The notes under the pieces are model-generated. The model saw nothing but the letters and a program-made list of their open reading frames with translations, was not told the origin of the DNA and made no database searches. DNA of 64,000 nt from Methylobacterium gnaphalii. GTDB lineage: Bacteria; Pseudomonadota; Alphaproteobacteria; Rhizobiales; Beijerinckiaceae. The stretch covers positions 124,001 through 188,000 of the forward strand of contig NZ_BJZV01000001.1 in the NCBI RefSeq assembly GCF_007992215.1, in the 5' to 3' direction. The position numbers and the translations under genes are program-made. Below are positions 26,147 through 36,059 of the stretch, piece after piece (the stretch's first letter is position 1; each line of letters begins with the position of its first letter).

Positions 26147-27387
26147 GAACGCGCCTCGCCGTCGGCCTGAAGCGTCCGGCGGATCGCGACGATGAGCCAG
26201 GCCGCGGCGGCGGCGTAGACGGGCAGGGCAGCCGTGAAATAGCCGGGCCAGCCGAGGTCTCCGGCCAGCGCCGGAGCGGCCAACCGGAGTGGCATCGCCG
26301 CGAAGAAGGCCGCTCCGAACAGCAGCGCATAGTCGGTGGCTGGCTGCGGACCCTGCGCCCAGCGGTAGATCATCTTGAACACCGGCACGCCCATCAACCC
26401 CGCGCAGACGAAATTGCCGACGGTCGCGGCAACGGCGAGCCAGGCCGCCCCGGTGGCGCAGGCCGCAGCCATCGCCCCGCCGGTGACGAGGACGCCGAGT
26501 GCTCCGACGAGGAGCGTCGGCACCGTGCCGAACCGCGCCGCAACGCCGCCCGCCACCACGGCCATGACCAGGTTGATCCCGGGAAAAACCGTGCCGGTCA
26601 GTACGCCGACCTGCGACAGGGACACGCCGAGATCGAGCAGCGCCAAGGTGTTCGGCCCGGACAGGAGGTAGGTCGCCGCGAAATAGGCGCCGAGCACCAG
26701 GATTCGCGTCGCCATCGCACGCAACCGAGCCATGGACCCCGCAAAGCGCTCGGGTCGGCCGCCGGCACCCCGCAGACGCTCTTCCGGATAGAACAGGATC
26801 GGCAGCAGGCAGAGAATGTCGAGAGCCGCGCAGGCCAGGATCGCGCCGCGCCACCCGATGACATCGTAAGCTCCGACCAGGACGCCGATGCCGAGGATGC
26901 CGCCGAGCGAGGCGCCGCAGAGCTTGGCCGAGGCTACGAAGGTCCGCCGCTCGGCCGGCACGGTCTCGACGACGAGAGCCTCCAGCGCGATGTCCATGGT
27001 CGCAACGCAGGCACAGGCTGCGACTGCCACCGCAAGCAGCGCCGGCAGCGGCCAGTGCTCGCCGAAGCTCAATCCGACGAGCAGAGCGACGGTCATGCCC
27101 TGCGCGCCCACGATCCAACCGATCCAGTGATCAAGGATCGGCAGACGGATCCTGTCGAGGGCGGCTGCCCACAGGAAAGTCAGACCCACAGGCAGGTTGA
27201 TGAGCTGCAACAGGCCGACCTCGGCCAGCTCCATGCCCCTGGTGCGCAGGATCAGCGGCGCGCCGCCCGAGAGGAAGCCGAGCGTGGCACCAAAGGTCAC
27301 GTAGAGGCAGAAGAACGGTGTGAGGGCGCGGATCGCGGGCAGGCGGCCGGCGCGGATGCCGGCTTGCGCGATCACGGCTCCGCTCAT
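26143..27387 (-). CDS. RhtX/FptX-type MFS siderophore importer
   Basis: A 414-residue major-facilitator protein with twelve predicted membrane helices, of the AmpG-like branch that includes the siderophore permeases RhtX (rhizobactin) and FptX (pyochelin). Features include FFCLYVTFGATLGFLSGGAPLILRT-like first helix pair, the DIALEALVVETVPAERR loop after helix 4, and a conserved GVPVFKMIYRWAQG segment in the C-terminal half. Such single-protein importers carry ferric siderophores over the inner membrane in place of an ABC transporter. The coupled fhuF gene supports this role. No outer-membrane TonB receptor or siderophore synthesis genes lie nearby. Regulation by an Irr/RirA-type iron regulator is plausible; see the upstream half-site at 27445. 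Confidence 0.82.
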   Translation of the reverse strand: MSGAVIAQAGIRAGRLPAIRALTPFFCLYVTFGATLGFLSGGAPLILRTRGMELAEVGLLQLINLPVGLTFLWAAALDRIRLPILDHWIGWIVGAQGMTVALLVGLSFGEHWPLPALLAVAVAACACVATMDIALEALVVETVPAERRTFVASAKLCGASLGGILGIGVLVGAYDVIGWRGAILACAALDILCLLPILFYPEERLRGAGGRPERFAGSMARLRAMATRILVLGAYFAATYLLSGPNTLALLDLGVSLSQVGVLTGTVFPGINLVMAVVAGGVAARFGTVPTLLVGALGVLVTGGAMAAACATGAAWLAVAATVGNFVCAGLMGVPVFKMIYRWAQGPQPATDYALLFGAAFFAAMPLRLAAPALAGDLGWPGYFTAALPVYAAAAAWLIVAIRRTLQADGEARS

Positions 27388-27444
27388 CGCGTCGGCCCTG
27401 CCACGCGTTCCCAGCCAAGCCGACGATCGTTCGAGCGACCGCAG

Positions 27445-27461
27445 TTTAGAATCGGACTAAT
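27445..27461. promoter_or_regulatory. Weak candidate iron-control element (Irr box-like)
   Basis: TTTAGAATCGGACTAAT stands about 58 bp upstream of the siderophore importer start. Its left half equals the TTTAGAA half of the Irr/ICE motif as I remember it, and its right half matches at 4 of 7 positions. It is a suggestion only. Confidence 0.25.
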
Positions 27462-27542
27462 CCACTGATCGTGTTGAGTTTTCGCTGACTACTCAACCAA
27501 TGTGCGCGGAGCAAGGCGGCGCTGTCGCATGTCAGGCGAGCC

Positions 27543-28484
27543 TCACGCCGCGGCGGCTGCCTCATGCGGAGCGGAGAGGTCGGTCGGAGCGCGATCGGCG
27601 GCCTCGACATCGAAATCGTCCACTGGAATGCGCGCCATGAAGCGCTCGGCCATCTCGAACATCAGGATGTCCGGCCGCACGCGCTCGACATGTGCCCAGT
27701 CGATGCTCGATGACCAGATGAAGTGCAGCTCTGCGAAACTCTCGGCCAGGAAGCCGGTGAGCAGGGTGTGTGTGAAATGCGCGCAGGAATCCCCGAAGAG
27801 CATCACGGTACGCGGGTCGGCATCGGGCGACGCGTTCCGGTAGATGACGTGGGCGCCGACATGCAGCTCGCTGATGCGGCCGGCAGCCTCGTAGGCCTCG
27901 ACCCGAGGGCTGGCCCAGGCGCGCACGGCGTTACGGTCGAGCGTCCAGTGGGTGACAGTCTCCCTCGGCTGCCCGGGAAGCTTCTCGCCAAGGTCCCATA
28001 TGCCCTCGGTGGTGAAGCGGGGCCGACTGTCGATATCCGGCAGGGGCACAGCGCCGCAGGCCCGCATCAGGGCACGGTAGGCGATATGGCAGCCGTCGTA
28101 GCTCCAATGTGTATCTGTCCGGCGATAGAGCTCTGTCTCGTCGCGCGCGGCACGCAGCGGGGCGACCAGGTCGACGAAGCCGGCCAGCCCCATCAGGCGA
28201 TGGGCGAGCCGGCGCGCCGGCGAGCGGGCGGGATCGTAGCGCAGGCCATCGGTGAAATTGTCGTAGATCGAGAGTTTTTCCGGCACGATGGTTTGGACAC
28301 ATCGAATGCCCAGCGCTTGTGCGCGGGCATTGCGCTGCCTGATCAGCCGGGCCCAGGACCGGATCCGCAGGAAATGCCAAGACAGGCGCCGGTACTGAAT
28401 CAGGACGGAGTTGGTGCCGCCGATCAGGAAGAGCCAACCGTCGCGGCCGACATGGACGGTTCTGGCGGGATCGGGAGCCTGCAT
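27543..28484 (-). CDS. AlgX/AlgJ-like SGNH hydrolase-fold protein
   Basis: A 313-residue protein of the AlgX/AlgJ type SGNH-hydrolase fold, which in alginate systems O-acetylates polysaccharide. The N-terminal signature VGRDGWLFLIGGTN, the catalytic Asp-His motif DTHWS (Asp124, His126) and the Ser motif LFGDS (Ser233) are all in place in family order. Unlike AlgX and AlgJ there is no signal peptide or membrane helix, so it may act in the cytoplasm or be exported another way. No polysaccharide genes are adjacent. It sits upstream of the siderophore pair on the same strand, 155 bp away, and is probably a separate unit. Confidence 0.75.
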   Translation of the reverse strand: MQAPDPARTVHVGRDGWLFLIGGTNSVLIQYRRLSWHFLRIRSWARLIRQRNARAQALGIRCVQTIVPEKLSIYDNFTDGLRYDPARSPARRLAHRLMGLAGFVDLVAPLRAARDETELYRRTDTHWSYDGCHIAYRALMRACGAVPLPDIDSRPRFTTEGIWDLGEKLPGQPRETVTHWTLDRNAVRAWASPRVEAYEAAGRISELHVGAHVIYRNASPDADPRTVMLFGDSCAHFTHTLLTGFLAESFAELHFIWSSSIDWAHVERVRPDILMFEMAERFMARIPVDDFDVEAADRAPTDLSAPHEAAAAA

Positions 28485-28603
28485 CAGCGGTCTCTAGACC
28501 ATTTTTGTGCCATGGGAATTCCGGCCCTGGGATAGGGGTGAGGGCGGCCTGCTGCGGGGGTAATAGTGGAACCCTGGGACTGCCGCGCCATTTCGACGAG
28601 ATC

Positions 28604-29125
28604 ATGCCCGAACCGATCCCGCCCCTGATCCTGACGCTCCAGATGGAGGAGGATGCCTTCGCGCGCTTCGAGGAGCTGCGCCGCCAGCACTTTCCTAAGG
28701 CGCTCAACAAGATCCCGGCGCATGCGACGCTGTTCCACGCGCTCCCCGGCGCAGAAGAGGCCGGCATCACCGAGACGATCGACACATCGTGCCGCGCGAC
28801 GCACCCGCCCGAGGTCAAGGTGACGGGCTTGCGGTTCACGGGGCGCGGCGTCGCCTTCGTGCTGGAATCCGAGGCGCTGTCGGCGTTTCGCGGCCGGCTC
28901 GCCACGGCATTCGAGCCCTGGCTAACGCCTCAGGACCGGCAGGGCTGGCGCCCGCACGTCACTGTGCAGAACAAGGTCGAACCCGGGACGGCGCGCGCCT
29001 TGCTGGCAGAGCTTGAGAGGGACTTCGTGCCGTTCCGGTTCACGGCGCCGGGCGTGCTGCTGTGGCGCTATCTCGACGGCCCCTGGGAGCCACGGGCCGC
29101 GCTGCTGTTCGGAGGGAGCCGCTGA
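28604..29125 (+). CDS. 2H phosphoesterase (2'-5' RNA ligase-like)
   Basis: A 173-residue member of the 2H phosphoesterase superfamily, which includes 2'-5' RNA ligases and cyclic nucleotide phosphodiesterases. The two catalytic motifs are present: HATL (His40) and HVTV (His118), each at the end of a beta strand. The surrounding pattern KALNKIPAHATLFHALPG and GWRPHVTVQNKV is typical of a bacterial subgroup. Substrate is unknown. I chose the ATG at 28604 over earlier frames because it gives the family length. The stop is one nucleotide before the PAP2 phosphatase start, so the two form an operon. Confidence 0.8.
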   Translation: MPEPIPPLILTLQMEEDAFARFEELRRQHFPKALNKIPAHATLFHALPGAEEAGITETIDTSCRATHPPEVKVTGLRFTGRGVAFVLESEALSAFRGRLATAFEPWLTPQDRQGWRPHVTVQNKVEPGTARALLAELERDFVPFRFTAPGVLLWRYLDGPWEPRAALLFGGSR

Positions 29126-29126
29126 G

Positions 29127-29888
29127 ATGGGCGTCTTCGACATCGCTCGCCGCACCGGCGCGCCGATCGCCGGGGGGGCTAGCCGGATCTGGCTGCGATT
29201 CTACCTGAATGAGGTCGGGCCTCTTGTCTCGCTGCTCACCCTCAGCCTCCTCGGCTATGGCTTCTTCGCCCTGGCCTACGAGGTTGGGGCGGGCTCGACG
29301 GCTGCGCTCGACCGAAAGCTGCTGCTCGCCCTGCGCAATCCAGCGAATCTCTCCGATCCGATCGGACCGCCTTGGCTCGAGGAGGCGATGCGCGACATCA
29401 CCGGCTGGGGCAGCGTCGTCACCATCGTCGTGCTGACGGCCAGCGTTTGCGCCTATCTCGCGCTGACCCAGCGGCGCCGCGTCGCGCTCTTCGTCCTGGC
29501 TGCGGTCGGCGGCGGGGAGGGCGTTTCGACGGTGCTCAAGCTCTTCTACCAGAGGCCGCGGCCCGACCTCGTGCCGCACGGCATGGAGGTGTTCACGGCG
29601 AGCTTTCCGAGTGGACACGCCATGATGTCGGCCATCGCCTTCCTGACGCTCGGCACCCTGCTCGCCCGCGTCGAGAGACGACGCCGGGTGAGTGCCATGG
29701 TGATGGTCCTGGCCGTCGCGATGACCCTGCTGGTCGGGCTCAGCCGGGTCTATCTCGGCGTGCACTGGCCGAGCGATGTCCTGGCTGGCTGGTGCGTGGG
29801 TGCAGCCTGGGCGGCCCTGTGCTGGTTCGTTGCCCTGCAACTGCAACGCCGCGGCGATGTCGAGCCTACGGGCCCACCCGCCAAATGA
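29127..29888 (+). CDS. PAP2 family membrane phosphatase
   Basis: A 253-residue integral membrane phosphatase of the PAP2/PgpB family, acting on lipid phosphates such as undecaprenyl pyrophosphate, phosphatidate or lipid A. All three active-site motifs are seen: KLFYQRPRP (138-146), SFPSGH (159-164) and SRVYLGVHWPSD (206-217). It has about five to six membrane helices. The start codon is one base after the stop of the 2H phosphoesterase gene, so the two are cotranscribed. Whether it serves undecaprenyl recycling or lipid remodelling cannot be told from sequence. Confidence 0.9.
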   Translation: MGVFDIARRTGAPIAGGASRIWLRFYLNEVGPLVSLLTLSLLGYGFFALAYEVGAGSTAALDRKLLLALRNPANLSDPIGPPWLEEAMRDITGWGSVVTIVVLTASVCAYLALTQRRRVALFVLAAVGGGEGVSTVLKLFYQRPRPDLVPHGMEVFTASFPSGHAMMSAIAFLTLGTLLARVERRRRVSAMVMVLAVAMTLLVGLSRVYLGVHWPSDVLAGWCVGAAWAALCWFVALQLQRRGDVEPTGPPAK

Positions 29889-29959
29889 CGGGCCGGGCGG
29901 TTGGCTCTGACAAACGGTAAAGGTTGGCTGGATGCAGCGTTTGCCGCTTCCTTGCACTG

Positions 29960-31285
29960 CTATTTTCCAATGCAGAAGCCGGCAAACAAACGGTCCAGCA
30001 TCTCCTCCACGCCCACGTGACCCACGACCGTGCCGAGGGCGCGGACCGCGAGGCGCAGATCCTCGGCGACCAGTTCTGGCGCAGCGACGGCACCGCCCGC
30101 GACGCGGTCGAGATGCGCGCAGGCCTCGGTCAGCGCCGTACGGTGGCGCTCGCGAGTGATGAGCGCGTCGCTGCCACCGAGCGAGCGTTCCGCAGCGGCT
30201 CGGATCGCCTCGAGCAGGGCATCGAGGCCGGCGCCGCTCAGCGCGCAGACACCGATGCCCGCGGAATCGCCGCCCGAACGAGAGTCAGTGAGATCAATCT
30301 TGGTGCGCACGGCGAGGCCGCGCGCCGAGACCGGCTCAGACGCGACCCCTTCGCCAGCCGGCGATAGGTGCAGCACGAGGTCGGCATCCTCCATCCGGCG
30401 CCGGGTTCGGCGGATACCCTCTGATTCGACCGGATCGTCGGTCTCGCGCAGGCCGGCCGTATCGACGAGCACCACCGGCAGGCCGCCGAGGTCGCAGCGC
30501 ACCTCGATCGCGTCCCGCGTAGTTCCGGGAATGGCGGAGACGATCGCGGCCTCACGTCCAGCCAGCGCGTTGAGCAGCGTCGATTTGCCGGCATTGGGCG
30601 GGCCGGCCAGCACGACGAAGAAACCCTCGCGCAGCCGTTCGCCGCGGCGTCCGTCGCCGAGCGCTGCGCGGATGCTGTCCGCCAGCGCACGGGCATCTTG
30701 CGCGAGGCCCGCCTCCAGGCCCTCCTCGTCGACGTCGCCCTCGTCGGCGAAGTCGAGCGCGGCCTCGGTGCGGGCATAGAGGTCGATCGCGGTGCTGCGC
30801 CAGGCCTCGACCTGCCGGCCGAGGGCACCGTCGAGCTGCCGCAGGGCTTGGCGGCGCTGAGCCTCGGTCTCGGCATCGACGAGGTCGGCGATGCCCTCGG
30901 CCTGCGTCAGGTCGAGCCGGCCATTGAAGGCGGCGCGGCGGCTGAAGTCGCCGGGGCCGGCTGCCTGACAGCCGGGAAAGCGGCCGAGCACGCCAAGCAC
31001 GGCGTGGCGAACTGCGACGCCGCCATGCAGATGGAGCTCCGCCATGTCCTCGCCGGTGAAGGTGGCGGGCGCGGGCATGAAGACGACGAGGCCGCGATCG
31101 AGAACTTCACGGGTCTCGGGATCGCGAAGGGCGCGCAGCGACAGCCGGCGCGGCTCGGGCACGGTGCCACCGATCGCCTTGAGCAGGCTCGTGCAGGACG
31201 GTCCGCTGATCCGGATCACGGAGACGGCCGCGCGGCCAAAGCCGCTGGCAGGGGCAAAGATGGTTGAAACGTGTGAGGAAGGCAT
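29960..31285 (-). CDS. mnmE: tRNA modification GTPase MnmE
   Basis: MnmE works with MnmG to modify uridine 34 of certain tRNAs (cmnm5U pathway), using a tetrahydrofolate derivative and GTP. The 441-residue product has the N-terminal folate-binding domain (IFAPASGFGRAAVSVIRISG), the G domain with Walker A GPPNAGKS (228-235), IPGTTRD and DTAGLRE, and the C-terminal helical part ending in the catalytic CIGK. The ATG at 31285 matches the usual start; a GTG at 31303 is possible. In many alphaproteobacteria mnmE is followed by mnmG, rsmG and parAB, but here the PAP2 gene converges on its end. Confidence 0.96.
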   Translation of the reverse strand: MPSSHVSTIFAPASGFGRAAVSVIRISGPSCTSLLKAIGGTVPEPRRLSLRALRDPETREVLDRGLVVFMPAPATFTGEDMAELHLHGGVAVRHAVLGVLGRFPGCQAAGPGDFSRRAAFNGRLDLTQAEGIADLVDAETEAQRRQALRQLDGALGRQVEAWRSTAIDLYARTEAALDFADEGDVDEEGLEAGLAQDARALADSIRAALGDGRRGERLREGFFVVLAGPPNAGKSTLLNALAGREAAIVSAIPGTTRDAIEVRCDLGGLPVVLVDTAGLRETDDPVESEGIRRTRRRMEDADLVLHLSPAGEGVASEPVSARGLAVRTKIDLTDSRSGGDSAGIGVCALSGAGLDALLEAIRAAAERSLGGSDALITRERHRTALTEACAHLDRVAGGAVAAPELVAEDLRLAVRALGTVVGHVGVEEMLDRLFAGFCIGK

Positions 31286-31324
31286 TCGCGAGACACTCGC
31301 CACCGGCGCCTCTCACATCCAACA

Positions 31325-31414
31325 CGTCATCGCGAGCGCCAGCTCAGCAATTCAGGCCATACCCGCGACGCAGGCGCGGTGGCTCTGGATTGCTGAGCTA
31401 CGCTCGCAATGACG
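31325..31414. repeat. 90-bp palindromic (REP-like) element between rho and mnmE
   Basis: Long imperfect inverted repeat: the left arm starts CGTCATCGCGAGCG (31325) and the right arm ends CGCTCGCAATGACG (31414), with further pairing AGCTCAGCAATTCAG / CTGGATTGCTGAGCT. A GC-rich loop of about 25 bp with its own short pairing lies between. The CGTCATTGCGAGCG core is like a palindromic repeat family common in alphaproteobacterial intergenic regions. It could also act as a transcript-stabilising or terminating hairpin for rho. Only this copy was seen in the window. Confidence 0.85.
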
Positions 31415-31427
31415 GGGAAAGACCCCG

Positions 31428-32771
<1,344 letters not shown>

Positions 32772-33081
32772 GGGGAGAATTCGAACCGACGGAGTACGGG
32801 GAGAGGAAGAGAGGGAGGATTTGGTTCGAGCCGGGCGCGAGACTTGCGCCACAAGTCGGATCGTTATCGCCGGAAGCGATCGGCCCGCGCATCGTCTTGA
32901 ATGGACCTCGGGGGCCCGGATGCGACACGACTACGATTGGAAAGCGAGCGTGCTTAGCGCGTTTCGATGCGTGGCTCAAGGCCACCCTTCAGGAGGTGAG
33001 GCGGCGGCCAGTTGGGATAGGCATTCCCGAACCCGGGCGCCTGTCCGACATCTTTGGGGGCAGGCGGCGAAGTCGGTGCGA
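32772..33081. other. Gene-free rho upstream region
   Basis: About 310 bp between smr and rho on the same strand. It presumably carries the rho promoter and leader. I see no hairpin or reading frame of note. Confidence 0.45.
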
Positions 33082-33738
33082 TCAGCGTCGCCGCAGGCGG
33101 ACGTAGAGGGCGCCGGCGCCGCCGTGGTGACGCGCGGCTTCCTCGAAGCCCAGGACGACGGCACGCAGCTCGGCGCCGCGTAGCCAATGCGGCACGGAAC
33201 GGCGCAGCACGCCGCGCTCCGAGAAGGTGCCGTCCATCGCCGCGTCACCGCCCTTGCCCGTGACGACGAGGACCCGGGCATGACCGGCCTGGCGCGAGCG
33301 CAGCAGAAAGCCGATCAGGGCCGCGTGCGCATCCGCCTGGTAGAGGCCATGCAGGTCGATGCGTGCGTCGATCGCGAGCGTCCCGCGGCGAAGGCCCATG
33401 CGCTCGCGGCGCTCCAGTCCGGGTGGCTTGGGCGCCGAGGACAAGGTGAAGGGTTGAGGCGCTGGACTTGCCGGCGCATGTGCGAGTTCGGCGAGCTTCA
33501 CCGGCCGATGCGACACCGGCTTCGCCGCCTTGGCCGGCGGATGGATGGGCCTTGCGGGCTCAGCGGCCTTTGCCGCGACGGGGCGGGCGATCCGCTTCTT
33601 CTCGACCGCGGGGGGAGCAGCCGGCGCGTCAGGCACCGGCTTGGCGCGGCCGCGCAGGGGCGTGATCAGCTTGGCGATCTCGCCCCAGAGGCGCGCCTCT
33701 TCGCCGGAAAGCGTGCGCGGTCGTCGTGGCCGTCTCAT
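33082..33738 (-). CDS. Smr/MutS2-C domain protein
   Basis: A 218-residue protein with a C-terminal Smr domain (about 125-215), a nuclease or nucleic-acid-binding fold found at the end of MutS2 and in stand-alone proteins. The motifs ARIDLHGLYQADAHAAL and VVTGKGGDA are visible, with the usual LRR...VPHWL region after. The first 110 residues are basic and Pro/Ala-rich (AKPVPDAPAAPPAVEKK) and probably disordered. It is 9 bp after mltA, in the conserved Tim44-MltA-Smr order found in alphaproteobacteria, so it is most likely the last gene of that operon. Confidence 0.9.
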   Translation of the reverse strand: MRRPRRPRTLSGEEARLWGEIAKLITPLRGRAKPVPDAPAAPPAVEKKRIARPVAAKAAEPARPIHPPAKAAKPVSHRPVKLAELAHAPASPAPQPFTLSSAPKPPGLERRERMGLRRGTLAIDARIDLHGLYQADAHAALIGFLLRSRQAGHARVLVVTGKGGDAAMDGTFSERGVLRRSVPHWLRGAELRAVVLGFEEAARHHGGAGALYVRLRRR

Positions 33739-33747
33739 CGCGGCAGC

Positions 33748-34953
33748 TCAGCGCGCATCCGCCGAGGCCGGCGGCGCGGCTGGCTTAGGCAGCAGGACGA
33801 CAAAGCTGATCGCGTGGCGCAGGTTGCCGGCGGCGGCGCCCGCGGCATCGCCGGTGCCGAGATAGAGATCACCGCGGGCAGGCCCGACGATCGCCGAGCC
33901 GGTATCCTGAGCCACAACGAGGCGGCCGCGTTGGCTGGCATCCGGCGAGAGCTGCCCGTCCAGCCAGAACGGCAGGCCGTAGCGCCAGAGCGTGGCATCC
34001 ACGGCTAGGCTGCGGCCTGGGGTCAGCGGCACACCCGCCCCGCCCGGCGGACCGAGGGCGACATCCGTCGCCTCCTCGAGCTTGAAGAACACATAGGCTG
34101 CGTTGGTGCGCATCAGCCGCCGGGCCTCCGCCGGATGCGCGCGCAGCCAGCCCGCCCAGCGCGCCAAGGTCAGCCCCTCGAGAGGCAGGTGGCCCTCGGT
34201 CACGATGGTCTTCACCACCGAGCTGTAGGGCCGACCGTTCTTGCCGTCGTAGCGCAGGCGCAGGCTACGTCCGTCCGGCAGGCGCACGCGGCCGGAGCCC
34301 TGCACCTGGAGCACGAAGAGGTCGACCGGGTCGCGCAGCCAGAGCATGGGCCTGGCCCGGTCGCCGAGCGCCCCGTCCTCGATCGCTGCCCGGTCGGGAT
34401 AGGGCTCGAAGCCGGTCGGCGTGCGCCGGGCGAAGCGTAAAGCGGGGTCGAGGCCGGGCGGGGTCTGGCCGGGCTCGATCGCGACGAGGTCGTCCGGCCG
34501 GGCGAGAGCCGCGGCGGTAAAGTCCGGACCGGGCACGAGCGAGGCAGCGAGTTCCGGCTCGAAATAGCCGGTGAGGAAACCGGCGCGCCGCTCGGATTCG
34601 ATGACGCGGGTCGGGCGCGTGACACGGTAGGCCGTGAAGGCGCTCTCGAAGAAAGAGCGGGCGTTTTCACGCGGCACGTTCCGAGCGGCGTCGCAGGCCG
34701 CGGCGAGATCCGTCGTGGAGCCGCGAACGGCCGCGGGCTGGCCGAGCGCGGCGAGTGGCGCAGCGCAGGTCAGGCGGAAGGCGTCGAGGGCGGCGGCGTG
34801 ATCGTCCGTCGCGAACCCGGCGAGGCTCGAGAGCGGGACCGGTTCGAGCACGGCGTCGGCGAAGCGGATCGGCTCGACTGCCCGGGCCGAGCCGGAGACG
34901 AGAGCCGCGGCCGCCGCGATCGCGAGAACGAGTCTGGACCGTTGGGCGGCCAT
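33748..34953 (-). CDS. mltA: Membrane-bound lytic murein transglycosylase A (MltA)
   Basis: MltA cuts the glycan strands of peptidoglycan, forming 1,6-anhydromuramoyl ends. The 401-residue product has a signal peptide (about 1-24, ending ARA) without an obvious lipobox, then the MltA domain with FLTGYFEPELAAS, DPVDLFVLQVQGSGRVRLPDG, and the 3D domain with YVFFKLEE, TPGRSLAVDATLWRYG and VVAQDTGSAIVGPARGDLYLG (catalytic Asp in AQDTGSAI). The start at 34953 lies 17 bp after the stop of the Tim44-domain gene. Order Tim44-MltA-Smr is conserved in alphaproteobacteria. Confidence 0.94.
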   Translation of the reverse strand: MAAQRSRLVLAIAAAAALVSGSARAVEPIRFADAVLEPVPLSSLAGFATDDHAAALDAFRLTCAAPLAALGQPAAVRGSTTDLAAACDAARNVPRENARSFFESAFTAYRVTRPTRVIESERRAGFLTGYFEPELAASLVPGPDFTAAALARPDDLVAIEPGQTPPGLDPALRFARRTPTGFEPYPDRAAIEDGALGDRARPMLWLRDPVDLFVLQVQGSGRVRLPDGRSLRLRYDGKNGRPYSSVVKTIVTEGHLPLEGLTLARWAGWLRAHPAEARRLMRTNAAYVFFKLEEATDVALGPPGGAGVPLTPGRSLAVDATLWRYGLPFWLDGQLSPDASQRGRLVVAQDTGSAIVGPARGDLYLGTGDAAGAAAGNLRHAISFVVLLPKPAAPPASADAR

Positions 34954-34969
34954 GGCTTGCGCGGCTGAA

Positions 34970-35686
34970 TCAGCCGCCGGCTTCGGTGGCGACGAGCTGC
35001 CAGTTCGGGTCGCGGCTGCCGAGCGTGCGGGCGAAAGTCCAGACGTCGGGCACCTCGACCACCGTCTCGGCGCTGCCGTCGACGACGTTGCCGTCCGCAT
35101 CGCGCGTCGCGGTGATGAGGTTGGAGAGGAAGCGCACGGTGATCTGCGCGACGCGGTTCTTCACGTCCACGGCGACGATCTCGGCCTTGTCGATCGAGAC
35201 GAAGGTGGTCTCGGCGGTCTGCTTGCGCTGCTCGCGCTCGGTGATCGCCTGTTCGAAGCCTTCCGCAACCTCGCGCGAGAGCAGGCTGCGCAGGGTCTTG
35301 CGGTCGCCCTTGTTGAAGGCGAGCACGATGGCCTCGTAGGCCTTCTTCGAGCCCTCGACGAAGCTGCGCGGATCGAAGGACGGCTCGATCTGCAGCACCT
35401 GTTCGAGGCCGGCGGCCACCGGCGAGCCGGGCTCGGCGATGCCGCGCCAGTCGCGCACAGGCGCCGCAGCGGGCGCGACGGATTGGCCGCGATCGGCGCC
35501 GGGCAGGCGCACGACGTTGTCGCCCTCCTTGCGGCCGGCCGACGGCTCGGTGCGGTTCCGCTCCACTGGGCGGAACGGCGAGCGCTCCGCGCCCGTCTTC
35601 TGGCCGAGCACCGAGCGCAGCCGCCAGATCACGAAGACCGCCAGCCCGAGAAAAATGATCGTTGTAACGTCGAAGGAATCCTGCAT
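34970..35686 (-). CDS. Tim44-like domain membrane protein (TimA type)
   Basis: A 238-residue protein with one N-terminal membrane anchor (TTIIFLGLAVFVIWRLRSVLG), a variable linker, and a C-terminal Tim44-like/NTF2-like domain (about 95-235) recognisable by FDPRSFVEGSKKAYEAIVLAF and FLSNLITATRD...VDVWTFAR. The bacterial homologue TimA of Caulobacter is related to mitochondrial Tim44; its job is not settled but may concern protein translocation or membrane-protein quality control. The ATG at 35686 is chosen over a GTG one codon upstream. First gene of the operon with mltA and smr, divergent from secB. Confidence 0.9.
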   Translation of the reverse strand: MQDSFDVTTIIFLGLAVFVIWRLRSVLGQKTGAERSPFRPVERNRTEPSAGRKEGDNVVRLPGADRGQSVAPAAAPVRDWRGIAEPGSPVAAGLEQVLQIEPSFDPRSFVEGSKKAYEAIVLAFNKGDRKTLRSLLSREVAEGFEQAITEREQRKQTAETTFVSIDKAEIVAVDVKNRVAQITVRFLSNLITATRDADGNVVDGSAETVVEVPDVWTFARTLGSRDPNWQLVATEAGG

Positions 35687-36059
35687 CACCGATCCGGATC
35701 GTGGTCACCGCACGAGCGTGCCGAACGCGAACGTGCTCTGGTCGCGAGGCGTTGCGAACCATCCCGCACTGCGCCCTTTAGCCGAGCCGCGCGCAAGGAT
35801 CGAGCCGCCGCGCCGCGGATCGGTGCGGAGGGCACGCTTGCCCTGATTACCGCGATATGGGGTGGGAGCGCGAGCGGTTCCAGAAGGAATCCGCGCGTGG
35901 AGCGCGCGACCAATGCTCGCCACGGACGTTGCGGCCGGTCTGCTTGTTCGCGCCTGGACGGCATGGTAGCGCGCTGGCGCCGAGACGGTCGGGGCGCGAG
36001 ATGCCCCGCAAACCGGGCCGGGCGTCGAGGCCCGCAGAGTTCCAGGAAGGAGACACGTC
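35687..36059. other. Gene-free spacer between Tim44-type gene and secB
   Basis: About 370 bp between divergent start codons. In several relatives an fxsA gene fills this place, but no FxsA-like frame is present here. No clear regulatory motif was found. Confidence 0.5.

Noticed and set aside
25427..27118. A 563-codon minus-strand frame containing fhuF
   Set aside because: The part above 26146 overlaps the MFS importer in another phase and is Arg-rich. The importer has twelve clear helices, so fhuF starts at 26146.
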